Assembly (NCBI GenBank): GCA_040905865.1
Contig: JBBDQU010000081.1
Location: forward strand, 1 to 64,000
Origin: Alphaproteobacteria bacterium
GTDB lineage: Bacteria; Pseudomonadota; Alphaproteobacteria; UBA8366; GCA-2717185
Length of the DNA: 64,000 bases
Reading direction: 5' to 3'
The translations under genes were made by a program, and so were the position numbers. Below, in pieces: positions 16,876 through 26,704 of the stretch. Position 1 is the stretch's first letter. Each line of letters opens with the position of its first letter. The notes below the pieces were generated by a model. That model was not told where the DNA came from, did not search any database, and saw only the letters and a program-made list of their open reading frames with translations.

Positions 16876-17921
16876 CGTACTCCTACGCCCTGCTGGGAAT
16901 CACCGAACAGAAAGCGCGCCGGATCCCGCTCGAACTGTCCCGTCACCCGCGCCAGCCCGTTGACGAGCACCCTTGCTTCAGCGACGAGCTGCGTAAATTC
17001 GTAAAGTCCGGCACTGGTGAAATTGAGAATCGGCTCGCGGTTCTCACCGATCAGTACCGTCAGTTCCTGCTGCGACTTACCTAGAGCGTCGGCAGCCTGT
17101 TTCAATGCCGCCAGCATTTCACGCGCCTCCGGCCCGATCCCCGTAAACTCACCGGAAAGGCTATCCGACAGCCCGCGGATGGAGCCGATAGCGGTTCTCG
17201 CCTCTCCCAGCGTGCTGGTCGTCTCCGCGGTAAGCGCGTCCAGGGTCGTCTGCACGGTCCCGACCAGCTTTCGCGCATCCACGGCGGTGGCGCGCAGTTC
17301 CCTGATCGCGGTAGCGCCCTCGGTCAGCACCGTCTGGATATCCTGCGACCCTTCCGCGACAGATCCGGTGATCGTCTTGATATTGGCCATGGCGGTGCCG
17401 AAATTTTCCTGGTTTTCGGCGTTCAGTAGTTCGCTCGCGCTGCCGATCAGCGCGATGAACCGGTTGATCAGTTCCGGCGCCGCATCGATCACTTCCTGCA
17501 ATTGCGACGGTTTCGACTGGATTACCGGGTTGCCCTGGCCGGGAACGCGCTTCAGATCGGGGGATTCCTGCGTGCCGCCGGTGATCTGGACGAACGCCAC
17601 GCCGGTAATTCCCTGGAGCTCCAGCGCCGCGACGGCATCCTCCTTGACCGGCGTCTCGTTCGGCACCTCGATGGTGACCTTTACCCGCTCGACATTTTCC
17701 GGATCGATCTTCATATCGGTCACGACGCCGACCGGAACGCCGCGATAGCGGACCGGGTTGCCTACCTTGAGGCCGGTGACCGACCCCTCGAAATACATGT
17801 CGTAATAGGCGAACTCCTCGTCCAGTTCGACGCCGGCGAGCCAAAGCACGGCGCTGACCAAACCGATCAACAGAGCCAGTGTGAACGTCCCGACGATCAG
17901 ATAGCTGGCTTTCGTTTCCAT
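16872..17921 (-). CDS. mlaD: MlaD-family MCE protein, long form
   Basis: A 349-residue membrane-anchored MCE protein. One helix at residues 8-30 is followed by a single MCE domain (GLKVGNPVRYRGVPVGVVTDMKI; ELQGITGVAFVQITGG) and a long alpha-helical tail of about 200 residues rich in Ala, Glu and Thr. This needle-forming type is longer than E. coli MlaD and than the two short copies at 2.9-3.9 kb. It is the substrate-binding component of the mlaE-mlaF-mlaD-lipoprotein operon and probably bridges the periplasm. Confidence 0.92.
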   Translation of the reverse strand: METKASYLIVGTFTLALLIGLVSAVLWLAGVELDEEFAYYDMYFEGSVTGLKVGNPVRYRGVPVGVVTDMKIDPENVERVKVTIEVPNETPVKEDAVAALELQGITGVAFVQITGGTQESPDLKRVPGQGNPVIQSKPSQLQEVIDAAPELINRFIALIGSASELLNAENQENFGTAMANIKTITGSVAEGSQDIQTVLTEGATAIRELRATAVDARKLVGTVQTTLDALTAETTSTLGEARTAIGSIRGLSDSLSGEFTGIGPEAREMLAALKQAADALGKSQQELTVLIGENREPILNFTSAGLYEFTQLVAEARVLVNGLARVTGQFERDPARFLFGDSQQGVGVR

Positions 17922-17924
17922 TCC

Positions 17925-18686
17925 CTACTTCCCGCTACCGTTAAACGCCGCCCGCGCGCGCGGGCCGTGGAAATATTCCTGTATCCAGGGATGCGGGTCC
18001 CGCATGTGTTCCGCCATTGTGCCGAGACGAACGCGTTTGTCCACCAGAACCGCGACCCGGTCGCAGATTGCCGACAGGCTGTCGAGATCGTGCGTCACCA
18101 TGAAAACCGTCAGGCCCAGGCTCTGCTGCAGTTCACGGATCAGGTTGTCGAATGCCGCGGCGCCGATCGGGTCCAGCCCCGCGGTCGGTTCGTCGAGGAA
18201 CAGGATGGCGGGATCGAGCGCCAGCGCCCGGGCGAGCCCCGCGCGCTTCTTCATCCCGCCGGAAAGTTCGGAGGGATATTTCGGCCCCGCATCGCGCGGC
18301 AGGCCGACCATGGCGATCTTCAGCGCGGCCAGCTCTTCCATCAGCTGGCGTGGCAGGCGCAGGTGTTCACGCATCGGCACTGCGATATTCTCCGCCACCG
18401 TCAGGGACGAGAACAGCGCGCCGCTCTGAAACAGCACACCGCAGCGCCGCTGCACCAGGCTCGTCATTTCACGCGTATCCTGGCCCAGCATCTCGATCCT
18501 GCCGGCGCGCGGCCTGTTGAGGCCGACTATCGTCCGCAGCAATACCGATTTTCCCGTCCCCGACCCGCCGACCACCCCCAGCACTTCGCCCCGTATTACG
18601 GACAGATCGAGGTTATCGTGGATCACCGCCGTCCCGAACTGGGTCCGCAAACCGGAAACCGTGATGACCGCATCATCTTCCGCCAT
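17925..18686 (-). CDS. mlaF: MCE-system ABC transporter ATP-binding protein
   Basis: A 253-residue ABC ATPase. Walker A is GGSGTGKSVLLRTI near residues 35-48, the signature motif is LSGGMKKRAGLARALA near 140, and Walker B is ILFLDEPTAGLDP near 160. The sequence between these is of the MlaF/Ttg2A type, which powers the MlaE permease. The gene lies between mlaE (five bases upstream) and mlaD (three bases downstream), which makes the complex assignment firm. A C-terminal tail extends beyond the ATPase core, as in MlaF. Confidence 0.94.
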   Translation of the reverse strand: MAEDDAVITVSGLRTQFGTAVIHDNLDLSVIRGEVLGVVGGSGTGKSVLLRTIVGLNRPRAGRIEMLGQDTREMTSLVQRRCGVLFQSGALFSSLTVAENIAVPMREHLRLPRQLMEELAALKIAMVGLPRDAGPKYPSELSGGMKKRAGLARALALDPAILFLDEPTAGLDPIGAAAFDNLIRELQQSLGLTVFMVTHDLDSLSAICDRVAVLVDKRVRLGTMAEHMRDPHPWIQEYFHGPRARAAFNGSGK

Positions 18687-18691
18687 GGCGG

Positions 18692-19828
18692 CTAGATCCC
18701 CAGCGTTGAAAAGACGATGGAAAACAGGGCGTCGGCGAGGATCACGAGAACGATGGATTCGACAACCGACTGGGTGGTCAGGCGGCCGATGCTTTCGGCG
18801 CTGCCGCTGACCTTGAGCCCCTCGTAGCAGCCAACCATCCCGATCAGGAACGCGAAGACCGGCGCCTTGACCATCCCCACCAGCAGGTTCTTCAGGGTCA
18901 GCGCATCGGCCAGCTGGCGGATGAACTGGGTATAGGTAACGTCCAGCGTCGCCACCGCCATGATCGTCCCGCCGGTCAGCGCCGCCACATTGGCGAAGAA
19001 TGTCAGCAGCGGCAGCGTGATCAGCAGGGCGTTGATACGGGGCAGGACGAGCACTTCAATCGGATTGAGACCGATGGTGCTCATCGCATCGACCTCCTCG
19101 TTGACTTTCATCATGCCGATTTCTGCGGTGAACGCGGATCCGGACCGGCCGGCGATCAGGATCGCGGCGATCAGCACACCGATTTCGCGCAGCACCAGCA
19201 CGGCCAGCCCGTCGGCGGTGAAAATTTCCGCGGCGAAGCGGCGCAGCTGCTCCGCGCTCTGGAAGGCCAGCACGACCCCGATCATGAACAGCAGCATCCC
19301 GACGATGCCCAGAGCGTTGAGCCCCGTCTGCTCCATCTGATTCACCAGCGACACGATGCGCAGCCGGCGCGGCGACTTCAGGCAGCGGCCCAGCGTGATA
19401 ATAACGAGGCCGAAAAAATTCAGCAGTTGCGCCAGTTCGTTCGCCGCGGCGCAGACACTGCGTCCGACCCGGTTGACCAGCATCAACAGGACGTTCGGCC
19501 TGGCCCGTTCGGTTTCCGCATGAAGCGAATCCGCTTTTTCGACCAGATCGACCAGCGCCGCATGGCGCGGGTCCAGCCCGTCGACCTGTACGGATGCGCC
19601 GCCGGCGGCAAGGTCGCGCCGGGTCCGGTACAGCAGCCAGGCGCCGGCGGTATCCAGCGCGTCGATTTCCGACGTATCGATACGGGCGCTGCCGGCGCCG
19701 TTCATCGCCAGGGCGCGAATCTGCCGGTCGAGCGCGCCGACGCCATTGACTGTCCAGTCACCGCCCGCGGACAGGACCAGCCTGTCGTCTTCCGTCGCGC
19801 TCTTTATCCAACCAGCCGAACCGGCCAT
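18692..19828 (-). CDS. mlaE: MlaE-family permease with N-terminal STAS domain
   Basis: A 378-residue protein with a STAS-like domain in about residues 8-95 (GDWTVNGVGALDRQIRAL, IDALDTAGAWLLY) and an MlaE permease domain after it, including MEQTGLNALGIVGMLLFMIG, AGRSGSAFTAEIGMMKVNEEVDAM and GCYEGLKVSGSAESIG. In E. coli the STAS role is a separate protein, MlaB; here it is fused. The start at ATG 19828 is preferred because AGGGGAAGG precedes it. Longer versions reaching 20005 would overlap the divergent apt start and lack a ribosome site. First gene of the MCE operon. Confidence 0.92.
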   Translation of the reverse strand: MAGSAGWIKSATEDDRLVLSAGGDWTVNGVGALDRQIRALAMNGAGSARIDTSEIDALDTAGAWLLYRTRRDLAAGGASVQVDGLDPRHAALVDLVEKADSLHAETERARPNVLLMLVNRVGRSVCAAANELAQLLNFFGLVIITLGRCLKSPRRLRIVSLVNQMEQTGLNALGIVGMLLFMIGVVLAFQSAEQLRRFAAEIFTADGLAVLVLREIGVLIAAILIAGRSGSAFTAEIGMMKVNEEVDAMSTIGLNPIEVLVLPRINALLITLPLLTFFANVAALTGGTIMAVATLDVTYTQFIRQLADALTLKNLLVGMVKAPVFAFLIGMVGCYEGLKVSGSAESIGRLTTQSVVESIVLVILADALFSIVFSTLGI

Positions 19829-20003
19829 GGCCTTCCCCTGGGGCGAATCCGGATCGATGCCCGGTAGCCGCATAACATAAATCCGGAACACCGGCAAAGC
19901 GAAGGAATCGCATCGGGTTACCGGCAGCCTGTTCGGCGGCGCCTGTCCGCTGTCACGCTGAATGTTCATTGCAGGACCACCGCGCCGTCGATAGACTTTC
20001 CGC

Positions 20004-20519
20004 ATGAATTTGAAAAATCATATCCGGTCGGTTCCGGACTTCCCGAAGCCCGGCATCCTTTTTTACGATATTTCGACCATGCTGGCCCATCCGGCGGCCT
20101 GGCAGCATTGTATCGGGGAACTAGCGTCACTGATTGCGCCACAGAAGCCCGACCTGCTGCTGGGTATCGAGTCGCGGGGGTTTCTGACAGCAGCCCCCCT
20201 GGCGCTGGCGCTGGGCTGCGGGTTCGCCATGATTCGCAAGCAGGGCAAGCTCCCCGGATCGACAATCGCCCTCGAATACGATCTCGAATACGGCACCGAT
20301 ACGATCGAAATCCAGGCGGACGCCGTTCAGCCGGGTCAGCGGGTTGCGATTCTCGACGACCTGCTCGCGACCGGGGGCACGATGGCCGCGTCCATCGACC
20401 TTGCCCGCAAGGTCGGCGCCGATGTCCGCGCCACCGCCTGCATCATCGAACTGGGTTTCCTGAACGGCCGCGAAAAGCTCGACGCCCCGTTTTCCGCGCT
20501 GATTACCTACGACGAATAA
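20004..20519 (+). CDS. apt: Adenine phosphoribosyltransferase
   Basis: A 171-residue purine salvage enzyme that makes AMP from adenine and PRPP. The start is [23 protein letters not shown]-like, the family hallmark, and the PRPP-binding loop [13 protein letters not shown] lies near residues 114-126. The length equals that of E. coli Apt. It is divergent from the MCE operon and its last 17 bases overlap the end of the convergent creatininase-family gene. Confidence 0.95.
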   Translation: MNLKNHIRSVPDFPKPGILFYDISTMLAHPAAWQHCIGELASLIAPQKPDLLLGIESRGFLTAAPLALALGCGFAMIRKQGKLPGSTIALEYDLEYGTDTIEIQADAVQPGQRVAILDDLLATGGTMAASIDLARKVGADVRATACIIELGFLNGREKLDAPFSALITYDE

Positions 20520-21309
20520 GCCTGTCCGGATCGGCGCGCAGCATGTCCCGCAGCAGCGCCGCCAGCTCCGCCGCCGCCGCGTTGACCGCCTGTTCGCCCC
20601 GCCCCGCATCCGCCGCCGCGGCATTGCCCACCGCCCCCGACGGGTTCAGGTCCTGCGTCTCCCAGGCGTAGGACGTCGGGCCGAGCGGCGACAGCCGGTC
20701 GAATTCCCGTTCGCAGGCGACCGACGACGAAACGAAATCGGACGCCTTCGCCATATTCACCAGGTCCGGCCGCAAATGCAGCATGACCGAGGTTTCGACC
20801 TCGCCGCCATGGATGCCGTGTTTCAGTTCACCGGCGGCAAACCAGTCGCCGAGCGGCGCGAGATCGTACCAGTTGGCCGTTACCGCCAGCATGTCGTGGC
20901 GGCCCCGCAGGTCGCGCGACACGATCTCCATGACCGGCGGGTTGCCGCCGTGGCTGTTGAAGAACAGCAGCTTGCGGATGCCGGCGCGCGCCACGCCGTC
21001 GCCGATTTCGTTCCATTGCCGGATCAGCGACTCCGCCGGCGCGCTCAGGGTACCGGCAAAGCGAAGGTGTTCCTCGCTCTTGCCGATGACCTGCGGCGGC
21101 AGGACAAGCACCGGATCGTCGGCCGCCAGCAGCGCCAGGGCGGCGTTCAGCACCCCTTCGTTGATGCAGGCGTCGACCGACAGCGGCAGGTGCGGCCCGT
21201 GCTGTTCGACAGCCGCGACCGGCAGGATGGCGACGGCGCGGGCCTTGTCCAGCGCATCGAATGCGTCGGCGCCGAGTTCGGCCCACAGGCGTCCGGAGGA
21301 TTGGCTCAT
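20503..21309 (-). CDS. Creatininase-family amidohydrolase
   Basis: A 268-residue metal-dependent amidohydrolase. The family metal-binding residues are recognisable in [20 protein letters not shown] near residues 28-47, in [13 protein letters not shown] around 116 and in [14 protein letters not shown] near 163. Family members act on creatinine or on formamide groups in riboflavin/F420-type pathways (ArfB, MftE), so the substrate is open. The 3' end overlaps apt by 17 bp in convergent orientation. The C-terminal 40 residues are alanine rich and less conserved. Confidence 0.88.
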   Translation of the reverse strand: MSQSSGRLWAELGADAFDALDKARAVAILPVAAVEQHGPHLPLSVDACINEGVLNAALALLAADDPVLVLPPQVIGKSEEHLRFAGTLSAPAESLIRQWNEIGDGVARAGIRKLLFFNSHGGNPPVMEIVSRDLRGRHDMLAVTANWYDLAPLGDWFAAGELKHGIHGGEVETSVMLHLRPDLVNMAKASDFVSSSVACEREFDRLSPLGPTSYAWETQDLNPSGAVGNAAAADAGRGEQAVNAAAAELAALLRDMLRADPDRLIRRR

Positions 21310-21336
21310 CGGTTTCGTTCCCGCATTGGCTGCGAC

Positions 21337-22656
21337 TTACCGTTCCCGCAGCGCAGAACCCTGCGCCTTGACGATCGGCTTCAAAAGATAATCCAGCACC
21401 GTCTTTCGGCCCGTCAGGATTTCCGCCGTCGCGGTCATGCCGGGGATGATCGGTTTGTCCGGCCCAAGGTTATCGGTTTCGGTCCGCAACCGGATACGAT
21501 AATAGCTGTCCCCCATTTCGTCCGGTATGGGATCGGCGCTGATATCGGTCAGCACCGCGTCAACGCCGCCGTGCCTGGTGAAATCATAGGCCGATACCTT
21601 CACCACCGCCTTCTGTCCGGGAAAGAGTTGGGCCCGGTCGGCGGGACGGATCCTGGCCTCGATCAGCAGGGTATCCTCCAGCGGCACGATTTCCACAAGG
21701 TTCTGTCCGGGCTGAATGACGCCCCCGATGGTCGTGCTGAACAGCTTGCTGACGGTGCCCCGCACCGGCGACCGCACCTCGGTCCGGGTCACGCGGTCGG
21801 CGCCCGTGGCGATATTCTCCCGCAGCGAGTCGAGTTCCGGCTGAAGCCCGTTCAGTTCGCGCTGCGCTTCCGCCCGAAAATCCGCCCGCCGTTCGTCGAT
21901 GCGCCGCCGCGCCTCGTCCAGCGATGACCGCGTCCGGGGAATTGCCAGCCTGACGCTTTCGGCCTGGGTCGCCAGTTCCTGCACCTTCTGCTGCACGCGA
22001 AGATATTCCAGCTTCGGCGAAATACCCCTGTCGACCAGCGGCTTCAGGATATCCAGTTCCTGCGTCGCCAGTTCGGCGGCCCGGCGGCCCTGTTCCAGCC
22101 TGGCGTTCAGTTCCGCGATTTCCTGCCGCTTCTGCACCACCTGTTCGCGCAGGATCTGTATCTGCTGATCCAGTTGCGCCCTTCTGGCGTCGAAGAGCGC
22201 TCTTTCGTTTTCCGCCGTCACGGGCGCTTCGGCGAGGATTTCCGGCGGAAAGGTGAGTTCGGTTTCGCCGCCTGCTTCGGCGTGCAGCCGTGTCGCCTCG
22301 GCCTGAAGCGACAGGTATCTGGCGCGCATTTCCCGGAGGCTGGCGGCGGCCGCGACATTGTCGATCCGAAGCAGAACCTGCCCCTTCGCCGCGACGGCCC
22401 CCTCCCGCACGTCTATTTCGGCCAGAATACCGCCTTCGAGATTCTGGACGACCTGCACCTGACCGGTCGGAATAACCCGCCCCTCGCCGCGCGTCACCTC
22501 GTCCAGGACCGCGCCATGCGACCACCACAGGAAACTGGCGAAGAACGCCACGACGACAAACAGCAGGATATGGGCGAACGGCCCGGCCCCCTGCCCGCCG
22601 GCGTTGTCCCGCCCCGGATCTCCCCGCCCCAAATCCCAATGTGTCTGTACGGTCAC
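21337..22656 (-). CDS. HlyD-family type I secretion membrane-fusion protein
   Basis: A 439-residue periplasmic adaptor of a type I secretion system. One N-terminal helix (AHILLFVVVAFFASFLWW, near residues 22-39) is followed by a lipoyl half (GRVIPTGQVQVVQNLEGGILAEI), a long coiled coil, the second lipoyl half and the C-terminal beta region (IIPGMTATAEILTGRKTVLDYLLKPI). The start is taken as GTG 22656, one base beyond a TGA-plus-CGCC from the upstream ABC gene, which fits translational coupling; the longer in-frame extension lies within that gene. Confidence 0.92.
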   Translation of the reverse strand: MTVQTHWDLGRGDPGRDNAGGQGAGPFAHILLFVVVAFFASFLWWSHGAVLDEVTRGEGRVIPTGQVQVVQNLEGGILAEIDVREGAVAAKGQVLLRIDNVAAAASLREMRARYLSLQAEATRLHAEAGGETELTFPPEILAEAPVTAENERALFDARRAQLDQQIQILREQVVQKRQEIAELNARLEQGRRAAELATQELDILKPLVDRGISPKLEYLRVQQKVQELATQAESVRLAIPRTRSSLDEARRRIDERRADFRAEAQRELNGLQPELDSLRENIATGADRVTRTEVRSPVRGTVSKLFSTTIGGVIQPGQNLVEIVPLEDTLLIEARIRPADRAQLFPGQKAVVKVSAYDFTRHGGVDAVLTDISADPIPDEMGDSYYRIRLRTETDNLGPDKPIIPGMTATAEILTGRKTVLDYLLKPIVKAQGSALRER

Positions 22657-22660
22657 GGCG

Positions 22661-25024
22661 TCAGCCCCACGCCGTCTGAATCCGGTCGCCCGGGAGGGCA
22701 TCCAGCACATCCTGCTTCGGTCCGTCCGCGACGACCCGCCCGCCATCGACCACGATCAGCCGGTCGACCAGCGATAGCATCGACTCGCGATGCGTCACCA
22801 GCAGCAGGGTCCTGTCGTCGATGATATTCGCCAGACGCGCCCTGAACCGCCCTTCGGATGTGTGGTCCATATTGCTGGTCGGCTCGTCGAACAGCAGGAT
22901 CGGCGGATCGCGCAACAGCGCCCGCGCTATCGCCACGGACTGCCGCTGACCGGCCGAAACGAACTGCCCGCGTTCGCCGACCGGCATGTCGTATCCCGAC
23001 GGATGGCGGCTGGCGAATTCGTCCACCCCGGCGATCCGCGCGGCGCGGCGGATGGTTTCGTCGTCCGTATCGGGCGCCCCGATGGCGATATTGTCCCGGA
23101 TCGACCCGAAGAACAGATACACGTCCTGCGGCACGCTGCCGATACTGCGCCGAAGGTCGGCCGGATCGATCTGCCGGACATCCGTGCCGTCCACCAGCAC
23201 AAGCCCTTCCGAGGGTTCGTACAGCGCCATCGCAAGGCGCTGGATGGTGCTCTTGCCGGAACCGATGCGGCCGATCAGGCCGACCTTTTCCCCCGCCTCT
23301 ATCCTGAAGGAAACATTGTCCAGCGCCGGAATATCCTGGCCCGGATAGCGGAAGGTCACATTGCGGAACTCGATCTCGCCGCGAATGTCGGGCCGCTGGA
23401 CGAAGCTGCGCCCGAACGGCCGCTCCACCGGCGTCCGCATCAGTTGATCCAGCGCCCGCAGGGAGGCCCGCGCCTGATGGTAGTGCGACAGGATACCCGC
23501 GACCTGTCCCAGCAGCGCCATGGCCCGGCCGGCCAGAATTGTCGCGGCGACCAGCGCGCCGACCGACAGCAGGCCTGCATCGATCATATAGACGCCGTAA
23601 ATAATAACCCCGACCGAAACCAGGCTGGCCGCCGCCGTGGAAAAATTCATCGCCAGCGCCGAGATCGTATGCGCCCTGACCGAGGAACGCGCCGTCGTCT
23701 CCACGCAGCTTTCCCAGTTACGCTGCATCCGCCCTTCGGCGCCGGTGCTCTTCACCGTTTCGATTCCGCCGATTGCCTCGACCAGCAGGGCATGGCGCTG
23801 CTGGGCCTCGCGGAAGGATCGCTGCGTGATGCGCCGCAACGGTATCTGCAGCAGAAGGCCGACAATCATGACGACGGGCGCCGCCACCAGCGGGACGATG
23901 GCGAGCGGGCCGCCGACGATATAGACGATAAAAATAAAGAGGAAAATGAACGGCAGGTCGACGATGGCGACCAGCGACGAGGAAGTGAAAAACGCCCGCA
24001 GGGTTTCATATTCCCGCATGCTGCTGGCCAGCGCCCCGGTCGACCCCGGCCGGTCCGCCATTTTCATGCCCAGCACCTGCCGGAACAGCCGCCCGGCGAT
24101 GCGGGTATCCGCCGACCTTCCCGCCGCGTCGACAAAATAGCCGCGCAGCATTTTCAGCACGAAGTCGAATGCGTAGACGATAAGCAGCCCGGTCGCGAGG
24201 ACCCACAGGGTTTCCTCGGCGAAATTGGGCACGACGCGGTCGTATACGTTCATCACGAACAACGGCCCCGCCAGGGCGAAGGCATTGATCAGCAGCGCCG
24301 CGACCACGACCTCGATATAGATGCGCCACGACCCCAGCAGCGTGCCCCAGAACCAGCCCCGGGGATTCGCCACGGCGATTTCATCGGACCGTTCGTCAAA
24401 GCGGAATTCCGGCTGCGCGAAGAGCGTATAGCCGTCATAGGCGGTTTCGAGTTCCTTTACCGGCGCCTTGCGCGCGCCGACCCCCATTTCGGGCAGAATG
24501 ATATGCGCCACCCCGTCATCGGAAATGGCTGTCAGGACGCAGGCCCGCCGATTCCGCAGCAGCAGCACGCAGGGCAGCGCCATCCGGTTCAGCCGGGCCA
24601 GCGGGCGGCGCGCCAGCCGCGCCGAAATGCCGGCCCGCGCCGCCGCCCGCACGAACAGGTCCGGCGTCATCCCCTCCCCCGCCATCGGCAGGCCCGCCGT
24701 CAAGGCCTCCACCGACATCGGCCGGTCCAGCAGCGTCGCCAGGATCGACAGGCAGCCCGACAGCGGATCGTCAACCGCCCCCGGAGTCGGCCTTACCAGC
24801 CATTCCAGGCGCCCGCGCTTCTTGTCGGGTTCCGCCTGTTCGAGAAACTCATCCAGGTCGAAATCGTCATCCCTTGCATTTTCGGCATTCGGGAAATCGC
24901 GCGCACCCCGACCGGCAAACGGGTCAGCCGTGCCGGCGCCGCCGGGCAGCCCCGGCGCGTTGTGGTCATCGGGTCTCGAATCGCCCGTTTCCGGCTCGTC
25001 CTCGGGTCTGTCCTGTAACGCCAT
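22661..25024 (-). CDS. Type I secretion ABC transporter (LapB/LssB-like permease-ATPase)
   Basis: A 787-residue half-transporter. An acidic N-terminal tail of about 80 residues precedes a C39-like peptidase-related domain (DPLSGCLSILATLLDRPMS..., residues ~90-215) that appears to lack the normal Cys-His arrangement, then an exporter-type membrane domain and an ATPase with GRIGSGKSTIQRL (Walker A) and FVSAGQRQSVAIARALL (signature, with AGQ in place of the common GGQ). The degenerate peptidase domain matches adhesin exporters such as LapB. No adhesin, RTX protein or TolC-like gene lies within the window. ATG 25024 follows a GGAG site. Confidence 0.9.
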   Translation of the reverse strand: MALQDRPEDEPETGDSRPDDHNAPGLPGGAGTADPFAGRGARDFPNAENARDDDFDLDEFLEQAEPDKKRGRLEWLVRPTPGAVDDPLSGCLSILATLLDRPMSVEALTAGLPMAGEGMTPDLFVRAAARAGISARLARRPLARLNRMALPCVLLLRNRRACVLTAISDDGVAHIILPEMGVGARKAPVKELETAYDGYTLFAQPEFRFDERSDEIAVANPRGWFWGTLLGSWRIYIEVVVAALLINAFALAGPLFVMNVYDRVVPNFAEETLWVLATGLLIVYAFDFVLKMLRGYFVDAAGRSADTRIAGRLFRQVLGMKMADRPGSTGALASSMREYETLRAFFTSSSLVAIVDLPFIFLFIFIVYIVGGPLAIVPLVAAPVVMIVGLLLQIPLRRITQRSFREAQQRHALLVEAIGGIETVKSTGAEGRMQRNWESCVETTARSSVRAHTISALAMNFSTAAASLVSVGVIIYGVYMIDAGLLSVGALVAATILAGRAMALLGQVAGILSHYHQARASLRALDQLMRTPVERPFGRSFVQRPDIRGEIEFRNVTFRYPGQDIPALDNVSFRIEAGEKVGLIGRIGSGKSTIQRLAMALYEPSEGLVLVDGTDVRQIDPADLRRSIGSVPQDVYLFFGSIRDNIAIGAPDTDDETIRRAARIAGVDEFASRHPSGYDMPVGERGQFVSAGQRQSVAIARALLRDPPILLFDEPTSNMDHTSEGRFRARLANIIDDRTLLLVTHRESMLSLVDRLIVVDGGRVVADGPKQDVLDALPGDRIQTAWG

Positions 25025-25205
25025 CAAATCTCCGGCCCGGCAAATGATTTCGGCATGACTCTGTCCCGACTACTTACAAGGATTCGTTAAAATTTGCGAC
25101 ACCGGCCGCGCCCCATTCGCGACCGGTCGTTTCCGAAAGCGGGTATTTTGCCGTTCCCCCGACCTGTCTATGCTGGGCGGCGAAACGCAGCGGCGGGAGG
25201 ATATT

Positions 25206-26669
25206 GTGCAGGACAACCCATTCGATACCGTCATTCTTGGCGGCACCCTGATCGACGGCGCCGGCGCGCCGCGCCGCGCGGCGGATATCGGCATCGCGAA
25301 CGGCCGGATTGCCGCGCTCGGCGAACCGGGGACTCTCGGCGGCGCGGCGAATACCGTCGATGCGACCGGCCGGATCGTCGCCCCCGGCTTCATCGACGTG
25401 CATACCCATGACGATCATGCGCTGCTGTCGAAACCGGACATGGCCTACAAGGCGAGCCAGGGCGTGGCCACCGTGGTGGCCGGCAATTGCGGCATCAGCC
25501 TCGCCCCGCTGGTCTTCGCGGGCGACCGGCCGCCGCCGCCCCTCGACCTGCTCGGCGACGGCTACCGGTTCCCGAAAATGGCCGACCTGTTCGCCGCGCT
25601 GGACGCGACGCCCCCGGCCCTGAACGCGGCGCTGCTGTGCGGGCACAGCACATTGCGGGTCGGCGCGATGGACAACCTCGACCGCGCCGCGACCGATGCC
25701 GAAATCGATGCGATGCGCGAGAAACTGACCGAGGCGCTGGACGCCGGCGCCATCGGCATGTCGACCGGCCTGTATTACGAACCGGCGCGGGCGGCGCCGA
25801 CCGAGGAGATTATCCGCCTGGCGGAACTGCTGGGCCCGGCCCGCGCGCTGTACACGACCCACCTTCGCGACGAGGGCGCGCATCTGCAGGAATCGATGCG
25901 GGAAGCGTTCACCATCGGCCGCGCCGCCGGGGTCAAGGTGGTGCTGTCGCATCACAAGGCTTCCGGATCGGACAATTTCGGCGCGACGCGGGAATCCCTG
26001 GCGCTGGTGGAGGAAACCCGCAAACATCAGCCGGTCACGCTGGACGTCTACCCCTATGACGCCTCCTCGACGGTGCTGACGGTCGACCGGCTGGCCGCGT
26101 CCAGGCGGGTCATCGTCACCTGGTCGGTCCCGCGGCCGGACATCGCCGGCCGGTTTCTGGACGAAATCGCCGCGGAAATGGGCTGCGGCATCGAGGAGGC
26201 GGCGGCATCGCTGCTGCCGGCCGGCGCGATCTATTTCATGATGGATGAAGAAGACGTGCAGCGGGTGCTGAAATATCCCCACGCCATCGTCGCGTCCGAC
26301 GGGTTGCCGCATGACGTTTTCCCCCATCCGCGACTCTGGGGCACCTTCCCGCGCGTGCTGGGCCATTACAGCCGGGATCTGGGCCTGATGAGTCTGGAGG
26401 ACGCGGTATACCGGATGAGCGGGCTGCCCGCCGCCGAGTTCGGCCTGACCGGTCGCGGCGTCCTGGCGGTCGGCAATCATGCGGATATCACGATCTTCGA
26501 CGCCGACACCGTCATCGACCGGGCCGATTTCCAGCATCCGACGGAACCGGCCGCCGGTATCGAAACAGTCTTTGTGAATGGCCGTCCGGTCTGGCGCAAC
26601 GGCGCCGCGACCGGCGAACGCCCCGGCATGGCGCTGCGGCGGCAGGCGCTGCAGGCCGCCGCGAAATGA
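25206..26669 (+). CDS. N-acyl-D-amino-acid deacylase family amidohydrolase
   Basis: A 487-residue amidohydrolase-superfamily enzyme of the D-aminoacylase type, which removes acyl groups from N-acyl-D-amino acids. Seen: DTVILGGTLIDGAGAPRRAA at the start, metal ligands in GFIDVHTHDDHALL near residues 62-75, GNCGIS, SHHKASGSDNFG and ASDGLPHD for the later metal/acid residues. A GTG at 25206 behind GGGAGG fits best; the longer frame has no site. The true substrate may be a hydantoin-like or other acylated compound. It is followed 35 bp later by tarD. Confidence 0.87.
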   Translation: MQDNPFDTVILGGTLIDGAGAPRRAADIGIANGRIAALGEPGTLGGAANTVDATGRIVAPGFIDVHTHDDHALLSKPDMAYKASQGVATVVAGNCGISLAPLVFAGDRPPPPLDLLGDGYRFPKMADLFAALDATPPALNAALLCGHSTLRVGAMDNLDRAATDAEIDAMREKLTEALDAGAIGMSTGLYYEPARAAPTEEIIRLAELLGPARALYTTHLRDEGAHLQESMREAFTIGRAAGVKVVLSHHKASGSDNFGATRESLALVEETRKHQPVTLDVYPYDASSTVLTVDRLAASRRVIVTWSVPRPDIAGRFLDEIAAEMGCGIEEAAASLLPAGAIYFMMDEEDVQRVLKYPHAIVASDGLPHDVFPHPRLWGTFPRVLGHYSRDLGLMSLEDAVYRMSGLPAAEFGLTGRGVLAVGNHADITIFDADTVIDRADFQHPTEPAAGIETVFVNGRPVWRNGAATGERPGMALRRQALQAAAK

Positions 26670-26704
26670 ATGATGCGAAATAATGAATTAAGCGGGGAAT
26701 TTTC

